A DNA stretch of 38,393 bases from an uncultured Clostridium sp. (GTDB lineage: Bacteria > Bacillota > Clostridia > Lachnospirales > Lachnospiraceae). The notes below the pieces were generated by a model, which saw nothing but the letters and a program-made list of their open reading frames with translations, was not told the origin of the DNA and ran no database searches. Location: contig CAMWYJ010000026.1 of the NCBI GenBank assembly GCA_947178445.1, positions 1 to 38,393 on the forward strand, written 5' to 3'. Below, piece by piece: positions 1 to 8,034 of this stretch. Made by a program: the position numbers and the translations under genes. Numbering within the stretch: the first letter of the stretch is position 1; the number at the start of each line of letters is the position of its first letter.

Positions 1-142
1 GGAGCGAGGTTGGAGGCAAGCATAGTGAACAGTGAGTTGTATATGATGTAATGCCGCCAAGCGGAGCGAGGTTGGAGGCAAGCATAGTGAACAGTGAGTT
101 GTATATGATGTAATGCCACCAAGCGGAGCGAGGTTGGAGGCA
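1..142. repeat. 62-bp tandem repeat, 2.3 copies, cut by the window edge
   Basis: The unit begins GGAGCGAGGTTGGAGGCAAG and recurs at 1, 63 and 125, exactly 62 bp apart. Copies 1 and 2 differ by one base near the end (gccgcc versus gccacc). Copy 3 breaks off after about 18 bases. The copies are contiguous with no spacer, so this is a tandem (minisatellite-like) array and not a CRISPR. The array probably continues to the left of the window. Function is unknown. Confidence 0.9.
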
Positions 143-210
143 TGCATTTAAGATAATGTTACCAATCGAAACAGTTTTTTTGGTGCGAAGGATAATAAGA
201 GGTAAGTACA

Positions 211-1008
211 ATGTGTTTTTTAGTTGTATCAAGGGCGGAACAATTAGAAGAGCATAAGCGGATTGCGGATGAGTATGGTACAGGTTTTGAGATTAACGAT
301 TTTTTCGAACCGGATATATTAGATGATGAAAACCGGATCAAAGAATTAATTGAGTACTATCTTCAGGTGGGAATTCCAAAGAACAGTACGATGCATGGTG
401 CATTTTTGGATGTAACAGTATTTAGTCAGGACGAGAAGATTCGAAAGATATCTGAGCAGCGCATGGAGCAGAGTATGGAGATTGCCGGGCGGCTGGGTGT
501 CAAGGGAATTGTCTTCCACACGAACTACAATCCCATTTTGGAAGGGAAAGAATATGATGACCGGGTGGTAGAATTTACGGCGGCTTTTTTGAAAAAACTG
601 TTGGAAAGATATCCGAAACTTGATATATATCTGGAGAATATGTTTGACCGTACTCCTGATATTTTAAAGAAGATTTCTGACAGGCTTTCTGGATATGCTA
701 ATTATGGTGTCTGTTTTGACTATGCACATGCAAGTATTTATAGTGAAGATATGGAGAGCTTTGTAGCGGCGATTTCTGGTTATGTAAAGCATATTCATAT
801 TAATGATAATGATTTGATTCACGATTTGCATCTGGCGGTTGGGGACGGCATGCTTGACTGGGAATGGTTTAAGGACTGTTACCGGCAATATTTTGCAGGC
901 TGCAGTGTATTAATAGAGACGGCATTGGCAGGAAACCAGCGAAAGTCATTGGAATATATGCAAAGTAAAATACACTTGATAACAGAGGATAGGAACGGAG
1001 GAATTTGA
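211..1008 (+). CDS. Sugar phosphate isomerase/epimerase-like TIM-barrel protein
   Basis: This 265-residue protein resembles the xylose-isomerase-like TIM-barrel superfamily (AP endonuclease family 2). Supporting segments are MHGAFLDV, KGIVFHTNYNP, DIYLENMFDRTPDIL, YGVCFDYAHA and HIHINDNDLIHDLHLAVGDG. The spaced E, D, H and H residues are those that usually bind a divalent metal in this fold. The ATG at 211 follows AGAGGTAAG at a usable distance. The stop is one base before the next gene, whose ribosome binding site lies inside this gene's end, so the two are almost certainly co-transcribed. The substrate cannot be told from the sequence. Its position ahead of three signalling genes suggests an operon passenger or a metabolic link, which is inference. 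Confidence 0.75.
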   Translation: MCFLVVSRAEQLEEHKRIADEYGTGFEINDFFEPDILDDENRIKELIEYYLQVGIPKNSTMHGAFLDVTVFSQDEKIRKISEQRMEQSMEIAGRLGVKGIVFHTNYNPILEGKEYDDRVVEFTAAFLKKLLERYPKLDIYLENMFDRTPDILKKISDRLSGYANYGVCFDYAHASIYSEDMESFVAAISGYVKHIHINDNDLIHDLHLAVGDGMLDWEWFKDCYRQYFAGCSVLIETALAGNQRKSLEYMQSKIHLITEDRNGGI

Positions 1009-1009
1009 A

Positions 1010-2035
1010 ATGTTGGAAAATCGGGAAATTCAGAACATTCAGGGAGAGGGACTTTTAGAAAAGATATTTTATTATATGAACCGGTTGATGGATGAAAAGG
1101 ATTTTGATAGAGCCATTTCAATTTTAACGGAGCTTGGGAGAACATTAGCCGGTTCTGACCGTGCATCCTTCTGGTACTGGGATACAAAGAAACGGCAGTA
1201 TTGGACTTTGGCGGCATGGGGAAGTGAGAAGCTTACGATTCCAGAAGGGAGTGGGATTGTGGGTGCAGCGATTGAAAATAAGGAAACAATTGTCATCAAT
1301 GAGCCATATGAAGATGAGCGGTTTAATCCGGATGTGGACAAATCATCGGGCTATACGACAAAGTCAATACTCTGTATGCCGGTGACCAATGAAAAGGGCA
1401 AGGTAATTGGTGCATTTCAGGCTATCAATAAGCTTGATATGAACGGTCTGGATAGTTCATTTGGAAATCGGGATGTGAAAAGGCTTGCTATGGTGGCAGT
1501 ATTCTGTGGTAAGACATTGGAGTCCCACATATTGCAGCGGGAGGCACAGGTTGACCAACTGACAGGGCTTAAGAATCGGCGTGGCTTTTATGAGTATTAT
1601 GTGGATAAGATTGAAAGTATAGGTTATGGAAAGCCAATTGGTGTAATTATCTGTGATATTGACTTTTTTAAAAAGGTAAATGATACACATGGGCACAACG
1701 CAGGAGATGCGGTACTGATTCATGTGGCAGATATCTTACAGAGTAATCTGTGTTCTGAGGATGAGGTTGTAAGATGGGGTGGTGAAGAATTTGTATTTTT
1801 GTTGGCGGATAAAGATTTGGAGCAAACAGCAGAATTTGCAGAAAATGTGCGGCAGCAGGTAGAAGCATCTGTCTGTGAATATGCAGATTTGCAGATTAAG
1901 GTGACCATGTCTTTTGGGGTGAGCCAGCTTGACTGGAACAGAACTCCGGATGAGAATATCAAGAGGGCAGATGACAGACTTTACATTGCAAAGGACTCTG
2001 GCAGGAACCAGGTGGTTAAGGAGGATTGCATATGA
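1010..2035 (+). CDS. GAF-GGDEF protein, probable diguanylate cyclase
   Basis: The 341-residue soluble protein has an N-terminal GAF sensor domain (about residues 15-175; segments ASFWYWD, GSGIVGAAIE, SILCMPV) and a C-terminal GGDEF domain (about 180-335). The domain carries DQLTGLKNRRGF, the metal-binding CDIDFFKKVNDTHGHNAGD, and the active-site signature GGEEF at residues 257-261. It should make cyclic di-GMP from two GTP. The RxxD inhibitory site expected just upstream of the signature is absent (CSED instead), so product feedback inhibition is probably lost. There is no membrane segment, so it responds to a cytoplasmic signal through GAF. The ATG follows ACGGAGGA. Its stop codon overlaps the start of the TIR gene (ATGA). 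Confidence 0.92.
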   Translation: MLENREIQNIQGEGLLEKIFYYMNRLMDEKDFDRAISILTELGRTLAGSDRASFWYWDTKKRQYWTLAAWGSEKLTIPEGSGIVGAAIENKETIVINEPYEDERFNPDVDKSSGYTTKSILCMPVTNEKGKVIGAFQAINKLDMNGLDSSFGNRDVKRLAMVAVFCGKTLESHILQREAQVDQLTGLKNRRGFYEYYVDKIESIGYGKPIGVIICDIDFFKKVNDTHGHNAGDAVLIHVADILQSNLCSEDEVVRWGGEEFVFLLADKDLEQTAEFAENVRQQVEASVCEYADLQIKVTMSFGVSQLDWNRTPDENIKRADDRLYIAKDSGRNQVVKEDCI

Positions 2036-2910
2036 CAAATATCAGCTCTGTTTTTATAAGCTATAGTTCAAAAGATGGCCGTTTTGTAAACCAACTGGTA
2101 AAGGTAATAAAAGAAATGGGGATATCTTACTGGAAGGCTCCGGAAATGATTCCGGCTGGTTCTAGTTATGCGAGGGAAATTCCGCGTGCAATTCGGGAAT
2201 GTGAAGTTTTCTTGCTGGTACTTTCAAAATCATCCCAAACCTCAATTTGGGTGGAAAAAGAGATTGACAGTGCTGTTAACTACCGGAAGACGATTGTTCC
2301 GGTGAAGATTGATGAGGTACCGCTATGTGAGCATTTTCGGTTTTATCTGAATAATGTACAGACCATTTCTTACAGGGAAGATTCCATACAAGGTTTTGCG
2401 GGACTTAAGGATCAAATAAAGAAGCTTTTACAGGTAGATGAGATAGAGGAGTATCCTGTTACAAAGCAAAAGAATTTAAAAAGCCAGAATGGGAGACGAA
2501 GGAGCTCTGAGAGACGTTCGGATGCGTTCGAAATTAACAAAGCTCCAAAGGAGTGCCAGTATTGTGGTGGTGAGTTAGAAGAAATAGGTGTTGGAATTTT
2601 CCGGTGTATTGATTGTAAAAAGGAAAACTATGATTATTTAAGAACTGTACGAAATTACTTAGAAAAAGAGGGAGCACGTTCGGTAGCAGTTATAGCGAGG
2701 GACACAGGAGTTCCACGTAATGCAGTAGCTTATTTCTTGCATGAGGAATTTTTAGAGATACCGAAGCTTGCTCCGGAAAGGTTTTCCTGTCAGAAGTGTG
2801 GTGAGCCGATTCGTACAGGATATCTTTGTGACCGTTGCAAGAGTTCCATGCAAAAGGGATCGGATAAGGATTTGCGTGGGAAATGGTATACTGGAAACAG
2901 TTACAAGTAA
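2032..2910 (+). CDS. TIR domain protein with YvyF-like zinc-ribbon/HTH tail
   Basis: This 292-residue protein starts with a bacterial TIR domain (about residues 4-130): SSVFISYSSKDGRFV, KAPEMIPAG, FLLVLSKSS, then WVEKEID, where E77 matches the catalytic glutamate of NAD-cleaving TIR domains, and TIVPVKID. After a basic linker, the tail has a C-x2-C/C-x2-C zinc ribbon (C175, C178, C192, C195), a helix-turn-helix-like stretch (RTVRNYLEKEGARS to NAVAYFLHEEF), and a second ribbon (C253, C256, C266, C269). That ribbon-HTH-ribbon order is the layout of the flagellar-region protein YvyF (TIGR03826). The ATG at 2032 has AAGGAGG 7 bases upstream and overlaps the previous stop. A TTG at 2026 is too close to that site. 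NADase activity and any DNA or protein partner are inference. Confidence 0.85.
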   Translation: MTNISSVFISYSSKDGRFVNQLVKVIKEMGISYWKAPEMIPAGSSYAREIPRAIRECEVFLLVLSKSSQTSIWVEKEIDSAVNYRKTIVPVKIDEVPLCEHFRFYLNNVQTISYREDSIQGFAGLKDQIKKLLQVDEIEEYPVTKQKNLKSQNGRRRSSERRSDAFEINKAPKECQYCGGELEEIGVGIFRCIDCKKENYDYLRTVRNYLEKEGARSVAVIARDTGVPRNAVAYFLHEEFLEIPKLAPERFSCQKCGEPIRTGYLCDRCKSSMQKGSDKDLRGKWYTGNSYK

Positions 2911-2978
2911 GAATGATTTAGCGGAAAGGCAAAGCCTGCCAGAGAGTGGTACCGGGTGCCTTAGAAAGTGATTTGGGT

Positions 2979-5546
2979 ATGGAAAAAACGATTTGGGTGA
3001 TTGGCAATGACAAGAAGGATATGATAGAAGCACAGAAAAGGATTAATTCAGCAGGAAGCATGCGCGCTTTTTGCATGCTGACGATAGAGGCTTTGAAAAA
3101 GGCTGTCAGTGAATTGTCAGAAAATGCTGAGTCACATAGGAATATGCCATCTCTCATTATCTTAGATTATGAAATGGACAGTGAGGGGGATTTTGTATTT
3201 CTTTCACTGCTTAAGAGCCAGCAGTCATTAGCAGGTGTACCATTGTTTTTTATGACGGAACACAGAACGGATGAATTAGATGAAGAATGTTATGCAAGAG
3301 GGGCAACGGTAGTTTTACGGAAGCCCTTTTCCAATCCGGAGGTTTTGCGTATCGAACGCACAGCATGGCAGCATGAGGTAACAAAGAATTATGAGAAAAT
3401 GCTGCGAAGACAGGCGGGTGATTTGCAGGCAGCGAGAAAAATCCATCAGTTAAATGAACAGCTCAAGTCTAGAAATGACCTGCTTCATCAGATATTTGGC
3501 AGATATTTTTCAGAAAAAGTGGTGGATGTAATCTTAGAGAACCCGGAGAGAGCTGCCATAGGGGGTGAGAAACGGGAAGTGACAGTTATGATGTCTGATT
3601 TGCGTGGCTTTACCTCTGCTTCTGAGAATTTAGATCCGGATGCTGTGACAGATTTGCTTAATTTCTACTTTACAGAGATGCTGGAGGTAATTACAAAATA
3701 TCATGGCATAGTGATAGAATTTTTAGGTGACGGAATACTGGCGGTATTTGGTGCACCGCTTCCTTCTGAGCGGCAAAGCCAGGATGCTGTAGCGGCGGCA
3801 ATCTGTATGCAGAACAGAATGAAAAATGTGAATTGCTATTGTGAGGAGAAGGGATATCCAACGTTGGAGATGGGGGTTGGTATCCACCAGGGTGAGGTAT
3901 TTATCGGCAATGTGGGTTCTGAGAAAATGATGCGGTATAATGTCATTGGAAAAGCCGTAAACCAATGTTCCAGAATCGAGAGCTTTAGTGTCGGTGGCCA
4001 GGTACTGGTATCAAAAGAAACTTTGGATCAGATGGATTGCCGGGTGGAGGTCCGCAATCGGATCGAGGTTACGGCAAAGGGGCTGTCAAAGCCAATGCCT
4101 GTATATGAGGTTATGGAAATTAGAGGGGAATATAATTGCACATTGGATTATGTGGTATCAGATACCATGTATCCGGCAAATATTTCAGTAACATTTAATC
4201 TGTATCCAATTGAGGGAAAGAAGATTATGGAAGATTCCGTTTCCGCCCGGCTTGAAAATTTTTCAAGAAAAAGAGCAACTGTCCTATTAGATACGGGGAA
4301 TGCGGAGGAATTAGCGGAGTATACAGATGTGGAGATTTTTGCAGCAGGGGAAGGTGGCAGGGCTGTTTTTACCAATGTATATGCAAAAATTATGGCAATA
4401 GAAGAAGATAGATTAACTTTGTATTTTACCCACGTGAATAGGATTTTTCAGGAATTTGCAGATGGGCTTTTAGAAGAGAGAGAGGAAGGTATCGTATGTC
4501 AGGATAGCGGATTTGAAAAGAAGAAAGCCGGGCAGAGAAGATACAGGAAGGAAAAGGATGATATGGAAACATGGAAGCATCAATTTGAGGAGATAGAGAA
4601 AATTCAAGATGTGGAAGGCTGTGGCAGAGTATATCGGCACTTGGCAGAACCACTTGTTGTGACAGAGATAAATGGAGATTTGCGTGATTTTGTTACTTCA
4701 ACGGACTTAGAAATGCTTCGGAAAGTACTGGATTGCCAGTATATGCTGTTTGTGGCAGACAACAAGGAGGAAATCCGGCTGTTTTTTGTAAGTGCCACAA
4801 GGGAGATTCGGGCATTGGAATTTTTGGATTCCATGATTCCGGAGTTTGGTCTTGTCAAAGGGGGTGCAGAATGTGCGGAAGGACAGATTGCTTCAGCAAT
4901 TTTGCGAGTAAAAATGGCAAATATTGAGATATCGGAGGTTACAAAATATTTTCTGAGACAGGCTGCGGAATATTTTGCAGGCTGTGACTGTATTGAGGCA
5001 ATGGAATATAGCCAAAACAACAGAGAAGAGATTATGGAATTGCAGCGTTATGTGAAACGGAAAGAAGGCTGGGCATTTGTAAAATCCTTAGATGTAGCGG
5101 AGAAAGGAAGTCAGATTCGGATTAAGACACTGGAAAATGAATCAGGAATGATACTTACTGCACAGGAGGATGCCTATATTATGATTGGCTGCCGTGGTGA
5201 GGTGTATGATATGAAACGGCAGAAGTTTGAGAGTACTTATGAAGCAACAAAAGAGGTTCTGGATGTGTTTGAGAAGATGCTTGATTTTATTCCGGCAGTT
5301 GAAAATCTTGCGACAGGCGAATATATCAGCTTAGATGAGCTGGCGCATATCTGTTATCCAAAGCAGGGAGCAGGTATATATGCCCGAAAGCTTACAAGGC
5401 GGACGAAGATATTCCCTGCTGGGGAGACCAGGGAGTATTTTTACGGACGTCCGGGAGATTATATGGCGATTCGTGCAGATGATCTTAGTGACAGCTATAT
5501 TATACAGGGAGATGTGTTTGAACGAACCTATGAGCCGGCAGATTAG
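2979..5546 (+). CDS. Receiver-class III adenylate/guanylate cyclase, multidomain
   Basis: The start is the ATG at 2979, because the receiver fold begins directly at EKTIWVIGND. A GTG at 2946 is the alternative. From this start it has 855 residues. Residues 1-125 are a response-regulator receiver (phospho-acceptor D63 in LIILDYEMD, K115 in LRKPF). A coiled linker ends in FGRYFSEKVVDVIL. Residues 200-375 are a class III nucleotide cyclase with metal aspartates D207 (MSDLRGFT) and D251 (FLGDGILAVFG) and transition-state residues N328 and R332. The substrate-selecting positions are E248 and N, not the usual K and T/D, so ATP versus GTP is open. Residues 410-500 look PilZ-like. The last 300 residues are unrecognised and end in a PGDY-containing segment. 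It follows the TIR gene by 68 bp, and a terminator follows it. Confidence 0.88.
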   Translation: MEKTIWVIGNDKKDMIEAQKRINSAGSMRAFCMLTIEALKKAVSELSENAESHRNMPSLIILDYEMDSEGDFVFLSLLKSQQSLAGVPLFFMTEHRTDELDEECYARGATVVLRKPFSNPEVLRIERTAWQHEVTKNYEKMLRRQAGDLQAARKIHQLNEQLKSRNDLLHQIFGRYFSEKVVDVILENPERAAIGGEKREVTVMMSDLRGFTSASENLDPDAVTDLLNFYFTEMLEVITKYHGIVIEFLGDGILAVFGAPLPSERQSQDAVAAAICMQNRMKNVNCYCEEKGYPTLEMGVGIHQGEVFIGNVGSEKMMRYNVIGKAVNQCSRIESFSVGGQVLVSKETLDQMDCRVEVRNRIEVTAKGLSKPMPVYEVMEIRGEYNCTLDYVVSDTMYPANISVTFNLYPIEGKKIMEDSVSARLENFSRKRATVLLDTGNAEELAEYTDVEIFAAGEGGRAVFTNVYAKIMAIEEDRLTLYFTHVNRIFQEFADGLLEEREEGIVCQDSGFEKKKAGQRRYRKEKDDMETWKHQFEEIEKIQDVEGCGRVYRHLAEPLVVTEINGDLRDFVTSTDLEMLRKVLDCQYMLFVADNKEEIRLFFVSATREIRALEFLDSMIPEFGLVKGGAECAEGQIASAILRVKMANIEISEVTKYFLRQAAEYFAGCDCIEAMEYSQNNREEIMELQRYVKRKEGWAFVKSLDVAEKGSQIRIKTLENESGMILTAQEDAYIMIGCRGEVYDMKRQKFESTYEATKEVLDVFEKMLDFIPAVENLATGEYISLDELAHICYPKQGAGIYARKLTRRTKIFPAGETREYFYGRPGDYMAIRADDLSDSYIIQGDVFERTYEPAD

Positions 5547-5587
5547 GAAGACTGCGCATTTTTATGAAGATATTTTTTAACTCAGAG

Positions 5588-5649
5588 CCATATCGTTTTC
5601 TGTGATATTCACATGTAAGGAATTCGCAGAAAGTGATATGGATTTTTTT
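5588..5649 (+). terminator. Rho-independent terminator of the signalling operon
   Basis: The arms CCATATCGTTTTCTG (5588-5602) and CAGAAAGTGATATGG (5627-5641) pair at 13 of 15 positions, with wobble at the others, and are followed by seven T. It lies 41 bp after the cyclase stop. Confidence 0.85.
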
Positions 5650-5721
5650 ACTTTAAGAAAGTATTCCGGTTTTTTGGAATATGACCTGTACCAATGAAAC
5701 TGTTTCAGACTGAAAAAAGAA

Positions 5722-5751
5722 TTGTCAATAAATGCAAAGCATATGTAATAT
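5722..5751 (+). promoter_or_regulatory. Promoter for the membrane dipeptidase gene
   Basis: TTGTCA (5722-5727), an 18-bp spacer and TAATAT (5746-5751) form a sigma-A-like promoter 35 bp ahead of the start codon. It lies downstream of the preceding terminator. Confidence 0.6.
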
Positions 5752-5785
5752 ATAACAGAAAATTTGTGGATATGGAGGAATTCAT

Positions 5786-6805
5786 TTGAAGATTATTGAT
5801 ATGCACTGTGACACAATTAGTGAGATATTGGAAGGAAAAAAGCGGGGAGAGAACTGTGGTCTGCGTAGAAATCATCTGATGATTGATTTGGAAAGGCTTC
5901 ATAAGAGCGGTTATCTGGTACAGAACTTTGCCCTGTTCGTGGATGGTAAAAAGGCATGCAATGGAAACTTTGCTGCGGTCAGGGAACTGATTTTAGTATT
6001 TAAGCAGGAAATCGAGAAAAATCAGGATTTGATTGCAGAGGTACATAACGTAGAAGAAATAATGGAAAACGAGCGTGCAGGCAGGCTGTCAGCGTTGCTT
6101 ACCGTAGAAGAGGGGGGAGTCTGTGAAGGATCTCTTTCCAATTTGCAGTATTTGCATGACCAGGGTGTCCGTATGATGACACTTACATGGAATTATCCAA
6201 ATGAGCTGGGTTATCCTAACTATAATGAAAATGGGGATTTGTATGTACCGGATATAGAGCACGGATTGACGCAAACCGGTATCCTCTTTTTAGAAGAAAT
6301 GGAACGGCTTAAAATGATTGTGGATGTATCCCATTTATCGGATGCAGGATTTTATGATGTGATTCGATTTACAAAAAATCCTTTTGTGGCAAGTCATTCC
6401 AATGCGAGAGCGGTATGTGGTGCAGCCAGGAATCTAAGTGATGACATGATTCGAAAGCTTGGAGAACGTGGTGGTGTAGCGGGACTTAATTTTAGTGTGG
6501 ATTTTTTGAGAGAACATGATACCGGACAAATGTACGATGCCCGAAATCCTGAAAATTGGGGATTGGGATATGCTTCTCTTTTAGATATTGTAAGACATGC
6601 AAAGCATATTGCACAGATTGGTGGAATAGAATGTGTAGGACTAGGCAGTGATTTTGATGGGATTCCACCTCATCCAGAGCTTTCCGGAGCAGAGGGAATG
6701 TCTTTGTTAATTGAAGAATTCAAGCGGGCAGGGTTTCATGAAAGTGAAATTGATAAGATTTGCTACCAGAATGCGATGCGGGTATATAAGGATGTACTGG
6801 GATGA
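5786..6805 (+). CDS. Membrane dipeptidase family protein (peptidase M19)
   Basis: This 339-residue zinc dipeptidase belongs to the renal dipeptidase family and hydrolyses dipeptides. The family metal ligands are visible: H7 and D9 (DMHCD), E108/E109 (TVEEGG), H183 (DVSHLSD) and H204 (ASHSNARAV). GSDFDG lies near the C-terminus. There is no signal peptide or membrane segment, so despite the family name the enzyme is probably cytoplasmic. The start is a TTG at 5786, supported by GGAGG 7 bases upstream. The next in-frame ATG (5801) would remove residues just ahead of the metal-binding histidine. It is a single gene with its own promoter, in the same direction as cysK. Confidence 0.9.
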   Translation: MKIIDMHCDTISEILEGKKRGENCGLRRNHLMIDLERLHKSGYLVQNFALFVDGKKACNGNFAAVRELILVFKQEIEKNQDLIAEVHNVEEIMENERAGRLSALLTVEEGGVCEGSLSNLQYLHDQGVRMMTLTWNYPNELGYPNYNENGDLYVPDIEHGLTQTGILFLEEMERLKMIVDVSHLSDAGFYDVIRFTKNPFVASHSNARAVCGAARNLSDDMIRKLGERGGVAGLNFSVDFLREHDTGQMYDARNPENWGLGYASLLDIVRHAKHIAQIGGIECVGLGSDFDGIPPHPELSGAEGMSLLIEEFKRAGFHESEIDKICYQNAMRVYKDVLG

Positions 6806-6868
6806 ATATTTGAATTGGTTTCAGAAGTAACATTTTTAATGTGATTTGGAATAAAAAATATTTTATAG

Positions 6869-6897
6869 TTGACAACTAGGAAAACTAGGAATATAAT
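6869..6897 (+). promoter_or_regulatory. Consensus sigma-A promoter of cysK with repeat in the spacer
   Basis: TTGACA (6869-6874), a 17-bp spacer and TATAAT (6892-6897) match the consensus perfectly. The spacer contains ACTAGGAA twice in direct repeat (6875-6890). A promoter this strong is normally repressed, and the repeat between the two boxes could be an operator for a cysteine-responsive Rrf2/CymR-type repressor. The operator role is inference. Confidence 0.9.
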
Positions 6898-6950
6898 GAC
6901 AACATAATAAATACATACTAAACAGCTATGAATTATAGGAGGAAATGAAA

Positions 6951-7883
6951 ATGGCAAATATTTATCAGGGTACATTAGGTTTGATTGGCAATACTCCGCT
7001 TGTTGAAGTGACGAATGTGGAGAAGGAATTAGGGCTTAAGGCAAAGCTCTTGGTAAAACTGGAGTATTTTAATCCGGCAGGGAGTGTAAAGGATCGTATT
7101 GCAAAGGCAATGATTGAGGACGCAGAGGAGAAGGGAATTTTGAAGGAGGGTTCTGTTATTATTGAGCCGACTTCCGGTAATACCGGAATTGGTCTTGCCG
7201 CTATCGCAGCAGCGAAGGGATATCGGATTATTTTAACGATGCCGGATACTATGAGTGTGGAGCGCCGTAATATTTTAAAGGCATATGGTGCAGAGCTTGT
7301 ACTGACAGAAGGCGCAAAGGGAATGAAAGGAGCGATTGCAAAGGCTGATGAGCTTGCAAAGGAGATCGAAGGAGCATTTATTCCAGGGCAGTTTGAAAAT
7401 CCTGCCAATCCGGCAATTCATAAAAAAACAACCGGTCCTGAGGTTTTTAATGACACAGATGGAGAGGTAGATATCTTTGTTGCCGGGGTTGGTACTGGCG
7501 GCACGCTTACCGGAACCGGTGAGTATTTAAAGGAGAAAAAACCGGAGGTTAAAGTGGTAGCTGTGGAACCTGCAGCTTCACCGGTTCTTTCAGAAGGAAA
7601 GGCAGGTGCCCATAAGATACAGGGTATTGGCGCAGGATTTGTACCTGATGTATTAAACACTAAGATATATGATGAAATTATTAAGATTGAAAATGATGAT
7701 GCCTTTGCAAGGGCGAAGCTTCTTGCAAAGAAAGAAGGTGTATTAGTAGGTATTTCCTCCGGTGCTGTATTTGAGGCGGCAATCCAGCTTGCAAAGCGTC
7801 CGGAAAATGAAGGAAAGACGATTGTAGCATTACTTCCGGATACCGGTGACCGTTATTATTCAACTCCACTGTTTACGGAGTAA
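6951..7883 (+). CDS. cysK: Cysteine synthase A (O-acetylserine sulfhydrylase)
   Basis: This PLP enzyme makes cysteine from O-acetylserine and sulfide. Key segments are GNTPLVEV, the PLP lysine K47 in NPAGSVKDR, the substrate loop [11 protein letters not shown], the PLP-phosphate loop [23 protein letters not shown], and GISSGA near the C-terminus. Its 310 residues are the normal family length. The start is the ATG at 6951 because AGGAGG (6937-6942) lies 8 bases away. The ATG at 6945 is only 2 bases from that site. It is monocistronic behind a consensus promoter. No serine acetyltransferase gene is in the window. Confidence 0.97.
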   Translation: MANIYQGTLGLIGNTPLVEVTNVEKELGLKAKLLVKLEYFNPAGSVKDRIAKAMIEDAEEKGILKEGSVIIEPTSGNTGIGLAAIAAAKGYRIILTMPDTMSVERRNILKAYGAELVLTEGAKGMKGAIAKADELAKEIEGAFIPGQFENPANPAIHKKTTGPEVFNDTDGEVDIFVAGVGTGGTLTGTGEYLKEKKPEVKVVAVEPAASPVLSEGKAGAHKIQGIGAGFVPDVLNTKIYDEIIKIENDDAFARAKLLAKKEGVLVGISSGAVFEAAIQLAKRPENEGKTIVALLPDTGDRYYSTPLFTE

Positions 7884-7930
7884 CCGGTGGTCGTTTTGTG
7901 CCATTTTACAATAGATAATGATGAATAGGC

Positions 7931-7958
7931 TTGAATCCATTTGTCCTTATGATATAAT
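7931..7958 (+). promoter_or_regulatory. Promoter for nadA
   Basis: TTGAAT (7931-7936), a 16-bp spacer and TATAAT (7953-7958). The leader to the start codon is about 70 nt and contains AGGTTGATGATCTGCGCA (7981-7998), a near-copy of a leader element before the ABC transporter (25252-25269). Confidence 0.75.
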
Positions 7959-8034
7959 ATCACCAACCGGAGTGAAAACGAGGTTGATGATCTGCGCAAT
8001 TGGATATATATTATGGAAACGAAAGGAAAAGGCA

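Noticed and set aside
1-142. Possible CRISPR array
   Set aside because: The 62-bp units are contiguous and nearly identical, with no unique spacers between shorter repeats.
2032-5546. A canonical Pycsar defence operon
   Set aside because: The TIR protein has zinc ribbons and an HTH in place of a cyclic-nucleotide sensor, and the cyclase carries receiver and regulatory domains not typical of PycC. Only a resemblance is claimed.
7918-8034. Upstream extension of nadA to 7918
   Set aside because: The stretch contains the promoter and leader, and the ATG at 8035 has the only well-placed ribosome binding site and gives the normal length.
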